Source: Saprospiraceae bacterium (GTDB lineage: Bacteria; Bacteroidota; Bacteroidia; Chitinophagales; Saprospiraceae). Taken from it: a stretch of 64,000 bases of DNA. Below are positions 55,404 to 64,000 of this stretch, piece by piece (within the stretch, counting starts at the first letter, position 1; the number at the start of each line of letters is the position of its first letter). The translations under genes and the position numbers were made by a program. Under the pieces are notes generated by a model. That model worked only from the letters and a program-made list of their open reading frames with translations. It searched no databases and had not been told where the DNA came from. Location: contig JADKKF010000004.1 in the NCBI GenBank assembly GCA_016720635.1, positions 186,001-250,000 on the forward strand. The letters are read 5' to 3'.

Positions 55404-56075
55404 TTAAGTGGCAAGCCTCACCAATAATCCTCCTCCACCAACATTCATGTCATGAACCCACGAATCTCCAGGGATAAAACCAGCATTCATCGTAGCTACA
55501 ACATTTATTGGGACATTCGCATTACCTAATTGTTTTTTTGCATCAAGAATAAATGGCGAAAAGCGCCTATTAAAACCAACGGTTAGGGTCTTGTCCGATT
55601 TTTGGATTGCTTTTTGGATTTCATCTAGTTCAGAATGTGTTAATGCAAGGGGCTTTTCAACAAAAACATGCTTACCCACGTCAATGGCTTCGAGCACCTG
55701 ATGTGCATGGGCACTGTGTCTCGTGGTTATAACAACAGCATCAACCTCACCATCTTTAAGGATTTCCTTATAATCTGTAGTTGAATTGGTGACACCGAAT
55801 TTCTTAGCCAGCGTAGTCCCCGACAAACCTTTGGAGGAGGCTATATACTTTATAGGAGCCTTTATTTTTTGTAGTTGAGGGAGAATTGTAGAAGCGGTAA
55901 AATTACCAGCTCCGATAATTCCTATCACCCCTCGTTGACCTGCATAATTTGCCTTGTTTATACTGATGGAATTAACAAGTGTTGATGATTTGTGTTCATC
56001 ATACCTAAGAATAGAAGCGATTGATTTTGACGGAAGACATATTGCCATATATCGATTTATAATCTGTGAGGTCAA
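55404..56075 (-). pseudogene. Bi-domain oxidoreductase, middle piece (NAD-binding Gfo/Idh/MocA domain)
   Basis: This piece has the Rossmann motif GVIGIIGAGNFTASTILPQL near residue 50 and the Gfo/Idh/MocA lysine motif HVFVEKPLALTHSELDEI near 132. Two frameshifts bound it: an extra C at 56032-56033 at its 5' side (upstream reading KSIYGNMSS then SKSIASIL) and a missing base at its 3' side. Joined with its neighbours it forms one protein. Confidence 0.75.
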
Positions 56076-57099
56076 TATTTTCTGTAATCAGAGGTTCAAC
56101 CATTAGTTGACCATTGGAAAGTGCCCCTAAGATTGCCTCAAAATTTCTCTTTTCCGTCCATCGAACATAACCAATAGGATAATCATGGCCCAGCTCTTCA
56201 TAGCTCTCATCATATCTTCCTGGTCCATAAGAACATGAGACTTGGAACGATAGCTCCTTCTTGAAAAAATCTGACCGATTGATATCCAGTCCAATTACAC
56301 CTACTAGTACGATTCTTCCCTTTTTCCTACACATGCCAGCTGCCTGTGAAATGACATCATTTGATTTCGTAGATGCAGTAATAAGTACAGCATCGGCGCC
56401 AATACCTCTTGTCAAAGTTTCGACCAAAGTGACAGGATTAACATCATTTGCAACATTATATGCTTCTACCCCAAAAGATTTGGCTAGATCTACTTTCGAT
56501 TGGTCAAAATCTAAACCAATAACTCTACAACCATTGGCTTTAAGCAATTGGCATGAAATCAACCCAATAAGGCCAAGTCCTGTCACGACGATACATTCCC
56601 CAAAACTTGGGTCAATCAGCCTAATTCCTTGGAGGCCAATAGCGCCAATTACAGTAAATGATGCTTGATCAAAAGTAACATTATCAGGGATTTTTGCAAC
56701 GAGATTTTGGCCTACACATACTACTTCTGCATGATGACCATTAGAAACAACTCTATCACCGATTTTGAATTCCGAGACACCAGCACCCACCGCTATAATT
56801 TCACCAGCATTGCAGTAGCCCAAAGGCAATGGTTCCCCCAACTTTCTAAAGACCGCCTCCAAAGTAGGTCTCAGACCATCGGATTTTATTTTATCGAGAA
56901 CTTGTTTTACCTTCTCAGGTTGTTGCCTTGCTTTCTCTATATATCCAGCCTTGCCGAACTCAACAAGCATTCTTTCCGTTCCCAATGAAACCAAAGACCT
57001 ATGGGTCCTAATTAAGACAGCGCCTCTTTTTACAATTGGGGCGGGTACCTCTTCTAGTATCGTTTCGCCTGATTTAAGGTCTTGGATGATTTGTTTCAT
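56005..57099 (-). pseudogene. Bi-domain oxidoreductase, N-terminal piece (zinc-type alcohol dehydrogenase domain)
   Basis: The start is taken at ATG 57097-57099 (MKQIIQDLKSGETILEEVPA). It is a medium-chain dehydrogenase fold with the catalytic-zinc region AVLIRTHRSLVSLGTERMLV, the NAD-binding CIVVTGLGLIGLISCQLLKA near 180, and GRIVLVGVIGLD near 272. In Bacteroidota polysaccharide clusters this domain is fused to a Gfo/Idh/MocA domain in a protein of about 710 residues. Here the fusion is split by an extra C at 56032-56033 and a missing base near 55415. Its role is in sugar or lipid-linked saccharide oxidation; substrate unknown. The apparent ATG at 57114 overlaps the asparagine synthase stop. 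Confidence 0.8.
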
Positions 57100-57103
57100 G
57101 ATT

Positions 57104-58516
57104 TTATCTTTCAAATTGTTTTATCCAACTGTCTATCGTCAACAAAGAGAGAATAGTATAAGAAGCGTCGATTTTACCATTTTGGTTATCTTCTATCAAA
57201 TTAGCCACTGCTTCATAAGAAAATATACCTTGTTTTTCAATATTATTTCTTGATAATCGTTCATTTATTTCTGTTTGCAAATCTCCCAAAACCCATTCCC
57301 GTACAGGAGAACCGAATCCCGTTTTAGGTCGATAAATTATATCATGAGGTAGATACCGCTCCGCTACTTTGCGGAGCAAATATTTGGTTGTTTTACCTTT
57401 CAATTTCATGCTTGGTGGAATTTTTGTACTAAAATCGACCAACTCAAGATCTAAAAAAGGAACTCTAACTTCTACACCAGTAGCCATGCTCAATTTGTCT
57501 GTATAATTTAGGTTGTGATCCGTTAAAAAATACTTCATATCCCAAAAGAGCATTTTATTTAGTAAACTTTTTTCTTTTGAAATATTCTTTAGGCTATCTA
57601 CCAATATTTGTTCAGGGTTGTAATCTTTCGATGTTTGGCTTATTTTGGGTTTAAACAAGCCTTTATTAGTATTTAAAGGCAGCCATGCATAATAACCGAG
57701 CAATCTTTCTTCGGTGCTTTTATGCAATTCAGCCACAACTTTTTTAATCCGCCTAAAGGTGGGATTATTGCTTTTAATTGATTTTATTACATTACTAAAA
57801 ATATCTTTGGCAAAACCTGGGATATATTTAAAATAACGCTCAAAGTATAAAGATTGGTGTTTCCTATATCCAGAAAATAAATCATCGCCTGCAGTTCCAC
57901 CCAATAATACGATGTATCCGTCATTTCTTGCTTGCTGACATATATTGAGCACATGGATGGGTGCGATATCTGCTTGTGGCTCATCGAGGTGATAGACCAT
58001 CTTATCCAAATTCACAATGTCTGTGGGCTCGCTCTTTATTTCAACTAAATCCACATTCAAGTGATTCGCAGCTTTTCTAGCATAGTGAATATCCGATACA
58101 AAACCTTCATAATCCTCCTCGCCAGTGTCTATAGTATAGCAGCGAATATCCGAATTTTTAGGAAGTATTTTTCTTGCAATAGCTACTATAAGGCTAGAAT
58201 CTAATCCTCCAGAAAGAAAAAATCCAACAGGAACATCAGAAAGTAATTGGCGCTGCACAGCTTTAATTAATTTTTGCTCCAAAGCATCTATCAATTCAGT
58301 TTCTGAAAGATTTGAATAACTATTATCAAATGGTATTTCGTAATACTTTGTTACCTGTTTTTGGTTAGGGAGACTTGCTTTGATAGACATATAATGTCCC
58401 GGCAGTAATTTTTTTACTTTTGAAAAAGGCGTTTTTTCTCCAGGTGAATACAAAAAATGAAGATAATTGCACAAGGCTTCATAGTCAAGACTCCTATCCA
58501 ATTGCGGATACACCAA
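57104..58516 (-). pseudogene. asnB: Asparagine synthase (glutamine-hydrolysing) 1, synthetase piece
   Basis: This is the C-terminal synthetase part of a class II asparagine synthase. The ATP-pyrophosphatase motif GFFLSGGLDSSLIVAIARK lies near residue 100 of this piece. The second ATP motif is near 190-220 (VLLGGTAGDDLFSGYR), and VEVRVPFLDLELVDFSTKIP is also present. It joins the glutaminase piece (58525-58995) after adding one base at 58539-58540 (FYFGSEIKSFLVYPQLDR). The complete protein is 630 residues. In exopolysaccharide clusters such paralogues amidate sugar acids or peptides rather than make free asparagine. Confidence 0.85.
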
Positions 58517-58524
58517 AAATGATT

Positions 58525-58995
58525 TTATTTCAGATCCGAATAAAAAGCATTTTCATCCTGATAATAATACAAGGGTTTAACACCAAATTGGTCCCTTGCG
58601 ATGATTACATCATGCGTAAATGTATCATAAATAGCCAAAGCAAAAATGCCATTTAATTTAGCGAATAAATCTACTCCATACTCAATATATCCATAGAGAA
58701 CTGTCTCCGTATCTGAGGATGATTTAAACTTGTATTTGTCTTTATATGATTCTCTTAGCTCCCAATGGTTGTATATTTCGCCATTAAAAATCAAAACATA
58801 GCGACCATCATCACTTATCATGGGCTGATGACCATTAACTGTCAAATCTTGAATAGACAAACGGCGATGACCTAGCGAAATTAATTCGTCTGAATAATAA
58901 CCTGAATCATCAGGCCCACGATGGGCGATTGCATTGGTCATTTTTTTAATATATACATGACATTGTTCATGAATAATCCCTACTAATCCACACAT
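58525..58995 (-). pseudogene. asnB: Asparagine synthase 1, glutaminase piece
   Basis: This piece begins MCGLVGIIHEQCHVYIKK, with the N-terminal nucleophile Cys2. It carries AIAHRGPDDSGYYSDEL and SLGHRRLSIQDLTVNGHQPM. YVLIFNGEIYNHWELRESY and SSDTETVLYGYIEYG are further glutamine-binding elements of the class II amidotransferase domain. A one-base loss at 58539-58540 produces a premature TAA. The upstream glycosyltransferase frame reads to a stop at 58997-58999, two bases before this start. Confidence 0.85.
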
Positions 58996-58996
58996 A

Positions 58997-60092
58997 CTAA
59001 CCTAATTTAAATAAACTATAGAATTTTTTTACAGCCGAATCTATTGAATTGTTTGCTTCAATGGATTTACGCATTATTTCCAAGTTTTAAACGTAAATCA
59101 GGACTTTTGATTAAGTTACTAAGTGCTTTAGCTATTGCCATTTTATCTTTCAAAGGTATAAGGATTCCATTTTCATTATCAACGATTATATCATCCACAG
59201 AACCTACATTTGTGGAGATACAAGCTATCCCTGCTGCCATTGATTCTAACAATGAATTTGGGAATCCTTCAAAATATGATGGCAAAATAAAAATATCTGT
59301 TTTTTTTAATAATTCTATCTTTTGATTACCAACAACCCAGCCATGCATTCTAACTTTGTTGTTTAGACTTAAAGAATTTACTAACGTAACAATTTCTTCC
59401 CTTGCTGCACCGTCTCCAGCAATATTTAAAACATAATCAACCTTATGGTCAAGGATTTTCAAAGCCTCTATAAGTTCAAAAATACCCTTATTCCTGTCAA
59501 CCCAAGCCAAATAAAGAATATTTATTTTTTGTTGTTGATTTTTTTTTATTAAATAAGTATTTGTGTCTATCCAATTCTGAATGATAATTAATTTACTTAA
59601 TGGCACCTTTGTTTTCGCCCAAAAATCAATTTGCCATTTTTTACTTTGACACACAATATAGTCTGATTTTTTAAATATATACTTAACATATAGATTCATA
59701 AATCGACTGCTTTCCATATTTTTTATCATCAAGCCAGACCTAGGAGCAAGAATTACTTCTGCCCCGAATAACTTTGACAGGTATGCTATCAATCCTTTTT
59801 CGAGAAAGCTAACACCATGGGAAGTGAAAATTAAAGCTATGTCAATCTTTTTAAAAACGAGATAAAAAAATGCCGAAACAATCCTTTTCGATGCCTTAAA
59901 TAATCTATTAGTAAATGAAATCCTAATATTGGAGTCTGCTGTAGTATCTATCAAAAACCATTCGACCTTTTCAGATAATTTCGAGTCAATTAGGCTTCTA
60001 CAGGCAAACATTTGCCCTCCTACGTTGCCGCTTCCTCCCGAATTTTTAAAAGAACCTACAAAAAGAACTTTTTTCTTATTCAAACCCTTCAA
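58997..60092 (-). pseudogene. Glycosyltransferase family 4, frameshifted near the end
   Basis: This is a GT-B enzyme of about 364 residues starting MKGLNKKKVLFVGSFKNSGG, with INILYLAWVDRNKGIFELIE near 190 and the donor-binding EX7E segment ILPSYFEGFPNSLLESMAAG near 275. The open frame stops at 59067 after LRLKLGNNA. The natural tail (RKSIEANNSIDSAVKKFYSL, FKLG) lies in another frame and stops at 58997-58999, just before asnB1. An indel at about 59066-59070 therefore separates them. It adds a sugar to the lipid-linked unit. Confidence 0.8.
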
Positions 60093-60276
60093 TTTGATAC
60101 ATATTTACCCAAAGACAAAAATTTAACATCTTCCATAAAGAAAATCCCCAATCCCTTTTTCCTGTTCTATGCTCCTCAATTCGATTGTTTAATTCATTAT
60201 AATCAAATATGCCCAATTGGACAATCTTTGGATCATTAAAGATATCAATCATAAATTGCCTTAGTGGCTCTTTCAA
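60076..60276 (-). pseudogene. asnB: Asparagine synthase 2, C-terminal end
   Basis: This is the last part of the second asparagine synthase: LRQFMIDIFNDPKIVQLGIF, IEEHRTGKRDWGFSLWKMLN. The frame remains open upstream to about 60355 (KRALEGIVPNEVLYGPKKGF, GVPYQNWLKEPL), so the ATG at 60276 is internal. It overlaps the start of the downstream glycosyltransferase by 17 bases. Confidence 0.8.
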
Positions 60277-60356
60277 CCAATTCTGATATGGAACACCAAA
60301 CCCTTTTTTAGGACCATAGAGTACTTCATTAGGTACTATACCCTCTAAAGCTCTTT

Positions 60357-61964
60357 TTAATATATACTTTTTCTACCATTTTTTACCTTCATTTCAGAGG
60401 GTAGAGATAATGCAAAGCTAACCAATTCATTGTCCAAAAATGGGACTCTTACTTCAACCCCATTTGCCATCGTACTTTTGTCCACCTTTTCCAAAAATTG
60501 GTCAGGAAGAATTATCCTTGTATCAATCCACAATAATCTCTGGACATTATTCGACAAAAAACCAAATTCTTTAGCAACATCTTGGTATCTTTTAAATGGA
60601 TTTGTCATTTGAAAATTGGCATTTAATTCTTCCTTAAATAAATTTTCGGGGCTGCCTTCGAGTTCTTCAGTTAAGAATTTTGCAAAATGTATTTGTGAAT
60701 TACTGGTTTGAAACAAGGGAAGAAATCTTTCCGCTTTTTGTTTGATATAATTAGATGGTACAATTTTTTTTAAGGTGTTCAATGTATTAAAAATAAATTT
60801 GTATTGATTAAACTTTGACAAAATATGATACCGTGGATACCCAGCAAATAATTCATCTCCTCCATCCCCTTGTAATATAACCTTACAATCATTTTTCACC
60901 ATTTGGGTCATCAAATATAAAGGAATATTAGCAGCATCGCTAAATGGTTCATCGTGGTGAAAAACCATTTTTTTTATAATGTTTTCGATGTCCTTTCCTT
61001 GAATCATCATCTCATGGTGTTCAGTACCAAATTTTTTTGCAACTTTAGAAGCCAAAGGTAGTTCATTATTCCCCCTATTGAAATCAAATCCTGCTGAATA
61101 AGATTTTAATTTTCTTTTATAGTGTTTTGTAGCGAATGCTGTAATAGCAGAAGAATCTATACCACCACTTAAAAAAACCCCAACTGGAACGTCACTTACT
61201 AATTGCCTCTCAACAGCTTTCTCTAAAAGCGTTTTTGTTTTAGCAATTGCCTCAGATTCTTTTATCTCGTTGAATGATAATTCTTTAACAAATTGGTGTT
61301 TCCAAAATTCCCCTCGCACCATTTCATTTTCATCTATCTCTAAATACTGCCCTGGCAACAATTTTTTAATCCCCGAAAAAAGGGTATTCTCCCCAAGAGC
61401 ATAACCATAGTATAAAAATTCGTGAAATGCTTGCAAGTCTATTTTTTTATTTACAAGCTCATAAGCCAAAATTGTTTTGATTTCTGAGCCAAATAAAAGT
61501 AAATTGTGACTGTGCCAATAATAAAGAGGTTTAACACCCATCCTGTCCCTAGCAAGAATTAGTTTTTTATCTTTTTTATCCCAAATTGAAATAGCAAAAA
61601 TTCCATTCAACTTTTCAAATATTGCTTTTCCCCAATATTCAAACCCATTAATAACGACCTCTGTATCAGACTGGCTTTTAAATAAATACCCTGCCTCCGT
61701 TAACTTTTCTCTAATCTCCAAATAATTGTAAATTTCCCCATTATAAGCAATAACATACCTACTATTTGAAGAATTCATTGGCTGATGTCCAGCAGGAGAC
61801 AAGTCGATTATAGACAATCTTCGATGACCAAGCCCAACATTGTCATCAACATAATATCCTGCATCATCTGGTCCTCTATGCCTAATTGCGTCAGTGGCCT
61901 TAAGAAGTCCATCTACTTTTAATGTTATATCAGATGACTTGTAATATCCTGTTATTCCGCACAT
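60357..61964 (-). pseudogene. asnB: Asparagine synthase (glutamine-hydrolysing) 2, main piece
   Basis: The 535 residues carry the glutaminase domain (MCGITGYYKSS, AIRHRGPDDAGYYVDDN, YVIAYNGEIYNYLEIREKL) and the synthetase domain (GVFLSGGIDSSAITAFATK near 253, CKVILQGDGGDELFAGYPRY near 357, VEVRVPFLDNELVSFALSLP). It ends prematurely in KNGRKSIY at 60357; one added T at 60358-60359 continues into LKRALEGIVP and the piece at 60076-60276, for a total of 629 residues. It is a second, distinct paralogue in the same cluster, beside a SAM methyltransferase. Confidence 0.85.
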
Positions 61965-61974
61965 AGTTTAAAAT

Positions 61975-62921
61975 TCAACTTTTTTTTTTTGCCCTTGCAT
62001 CAACTCCATGAGAACTATATTCACTATAAATTTCAGTACCGCCTAAACCTTGAAGTGCTTTTCTTATCTGGCCTTTGGTTCTAAAGTCTTTATACCAATC
62101 TGTCAGGGAATCATGAGTGTCAAGTAACGCCCAATTATACTGATCAACATCACTTAACTCTGGATATGCGAAAAGTATGTGTGTACGGGTGAAATTCGAC
62201 TCAGCAAGGCTTGGCCGAAATAAAAATTCTTAACAAGTTTGTGAAGCGGAAAAAAGAGTTTTGTAATGCTATCTGTAACTTTTATTCCATACTTTGGAGA
62301 AAGTCGCTTTATAAAGGGTCTAATAATTGGAGTAGTTTTTGTAAAATGAGAAAGTCGATAGGTATAATGGTCAATTACTAGCCAACCACCTGGTTTAACC
62401 TGATTCCATAGACTTGCAATAGTTTGTTCTGGATCTGGAGTATGTTGGATTACCCCTAAACATAAAACTACATCGAACTGTTCGGCTTTAAAAGGAATAT
62501 CATTTATATCAGCTTGAAAAATAATATGATCTTCATTTAATGGGAAATTTTTTTTATTCGCTTCTACTGCATCACTTATGTCAAATGAAGCAACTCTAGC
62601 TCCCTTTGAGAGCAATACTTCAGTAAACCTACCAGCTCCACAACCAGCTTCAAGCACATACTTGCCCTTTAGTTTTTCAAAGAGCTCACTGCCCATACAC
62701 CTTTTCACTCGATCTCTACTTATGTTTGTATTTGTGTAAGAATCCAATTGGATATCAAAGTATTTTTTCCATTGTTCACCAAATGCGGAAGCATAATTTT
62801 CATTATGGATAAATCTAGGAATTTCATTTATCACTTCTACATTTCTTTTGTTTGAAATGAGTTTGTTTCTTTCATTTTTAAAAACTGCATTATACTTGTT
62901 GTCAAAATAATCTGGGAACAT
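61975..62921 (-). pseudogene. SAM-dependent class I methyltransferase, frameshifted near the end
   Basis: The 5' part (62154-62921) encodes motif I GKYVLEAGCGAGRFTEVLLS near residue 88, FDVVLCLGVIQHTPDPEQTI near 145, and VKPGGWLVIDHY. It stops early at HTYFSHIQS. Adding one base in the four-A run at 62171-62174 gives the natural end FAYPELSDVDQYNWALLDTH, DSLTDWYKDFRTKGQIRKAL, with stop at 61975-61977. The T11 run at 61980-61990 makes the exact end uncertain. Such proteins methylate sugars or lipids in polysaccharide clusters. Confidence 0.75.
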
Positions 62922-62927
62922 GTTTAT

Positions 62928-63584
62928 TTATTTTATTTTTAGTTTATTAAATTCAAGAAATAGGAGGTAAATGGCCCCTAATGGAAGTAGAACCGATGTT
63001 AAATACTCTTTAAATCCTCCACCAAAATCCACTCGCCCTAATATAAAAATACTTGGCAAAAACATGGCATAACAAGTCAAACTATAAGAAGTGGTTGATT
63101 TAAAAAATACATAAATCCAAAATTTCCTAAATAACCAACCCAGAATAACTCCAATAATAATAGGACCGATATATCCAAAGTTCAAATATGTCTCAGCGAC
63201 GAAGTTAAAGGCAAATCCACCTCCAAGCGAATAAACATCATAATAATAAGTTTTTACAAACCAAATGGGCAATCCTTCAAATCTGTTGGGTAGGATAAAA
63301 TGAGGAAAAAATAATGAAAAGGATTTTAAGTAAGTCATTCCAAATTGATATTCAATAGGTGATTCCAATATACTATTGAATATTAAATACGCATTTGCAT
63401 ATTCTCCCTTAGAAATATCCAACCATTTTAGTTCAGAATTTTGATCAAAGTGCTGAACCATAGCAGCTGGGTCATTAGCTATATGTCTCAGATACTGAAA
63501 TAATTGCATCAAAATGCCGCCGACTAATCCTATTATATAAATTATTTTATTTTTCAACTTACCGAAAAATTGAAAATAAAACAC
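62928..63584 (-). pseudogene. O-antigen/oligosaccharide polymerase-like membrane protein, C-terminal piece
   Basis: This piece continues the polymerase of 63554-64000 after a missing base at about 63580-63586; the join reads GLIIAE[x]VFYFQFFGKLKNK. It has several hydrophobic helices (IIYIIGLVGGILMQLF, FLPSIFILGRVDFGG). PNRFEGLPIWFVKTYYYDVY, a periplasmic loop, and GGGFAFNFVAETYLNFGYIG also match the oligosaccharide repeat-unit polymerase family. It ends six bases before the methyltransferase start. Confidence 0.65.
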
Positions 63585-64000
63585 TCTGCTATTATTAATC
63601 CAACCAAGAATCTTCTGTCTCCTACCGCCAAATTTACAGCGGCATAAAGAATGATAAGCATCATATTAACCCACTTATATACTTTATTATTTGATTGCAA
63701 ACCTTTAATTTCATTTTTTGACAAATATAACAACATTATCGTTCGAGCCATTATGATTCCGATACTAAAAACTCCAAGATGGTTATCTTGGGTCTTGGAA
63801 TATCTCACCAACCTATCTATATTAAAATACTGAACAATTCCTCCAAGTTTTTGAAAATATATAATTGTTAGAATTAAAATAAATGCAAAACTAAATTTTA
63901 TGAGAATATTCGGAAGGTGATAAGAATCAGAAGCAATTATATTTTGGGTTGAAGGAAATAAATATTTTCTTGGTAAAAAAGAATAAAATCCAACTAGAAA
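63554..64000 (-). pseudogene. O-antigen/oligosaccharide polymerase-like membrane protein, N-terminal piece (runs off the window)
   Basis: The frame is open from the right edge (FLVGFYSFLPRKYLFPS, ILIKFSFAFILILTIIYF) through YFQKLGGIVQYFNIDRLVRY, LGVFSIGIIMARTIMLL and MMLIILYAAVNLAVGDRRFL. It then shifts near 63580 into 62928-63584. The predicted helices and the RRFL loop fit Wzy-type or EpsK/ligase-like polymerases. The true start lies beyond 64000. Confidence 0.6.

Overview
The window is chromosomal DNA of a low-GC member of the Bacteroidota. Supporting signs are a type IX secretion (T9SS) C-terminal sorting domain on a DUF1501 protein, a PcrB-type geranylgeranylglyceryl-phosphate synthase, a polyphosphate glucokinase, a CarboxypepD_reg-type TonB receptor, GG-motif peptide precursors, a TAnnTTTG-type promoter, and no obvious Shine-Dalgarno sites. 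A Saprospiria-like affiliation is an inference; no rRNA or marker set is present to confirm it.

Layout. 0-2 kb: the tail of a PLP-dependent ACC-deaminase-like gene, then a broken BRO-N/Fic AMPylase locus. 2-11 kb: housekeeping genes (phosphohexomutase, PIMT, polyphosphate glucokinase, lipoprotein cyclophilin, TlpA-like thioredoxin, polyprenyl synthase, biotin carrier, AI-2E permease) and a repeat-built amphipathic protein. 11-13.4 kb: an accessory patch with two tandem GG-motif precursor peptides, a PEGA lipoprotein and a glycine-zipper protein. 13.6-16.5 kb: an SGNH/MBOAT O-acetylation pair flanked by long direct repeats. 16.7-25 kb: a probable metal-uptake pair (Cys/His protein plus TonB receptor), a GT39-like transferase, ogt, valS, and tRNA-Gly/tRNA-Leu. 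25-32 kb: a secreted M48-TPR giant, a DUF4143 ATPase with a palindromic operator, two pirins (one gutted by an internal deletion) and a Crp/Fnr regulator. 32.5-36 kb: a DUF1800/DUF1501 T9SS export pair. 36-48.7 kb: a GreA-like factor, a PIN toxin module wedged between scars, DAGK, pcrB, rsgA, folB, lpxK, a RemB/Wzi-like protein, a flippase, duplicated lipoproteins, OsmC and aroA. 48.7-64 kb, almost all on the minus strand: an exopolysaccharide/O-antigen cluster (four glycosyltransferases, UDP-GlcNAc 2-epimerase, heparinase-like enzyme, bi-domain oxidoreductase, two asparagine synthases, methyltransferase, Wzy-like polymerase), interrupted near its start by a RelE/ParE toxin-antitoxin pair.

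Two window-wide patterns stand out. First, about eight copies of a 90-160 bp hairpin-rich intergenic element share a GCGTCAGCGAT-like start, a GAAGTG-containing core and a terminal hairpin ending in ACGCCC. Second, about fifteen genes are interrupted by single-base indels, mostly one base missing from a short homopolymer. They are strongly concentrated in the polysaccharide cluster, while the housekeeping core is nearly clean. This suggests either consensus errors in a strain-variable, poorly covered region or real decay. For each such gene I give the pieces, the frameshift position and the reconstructed product.
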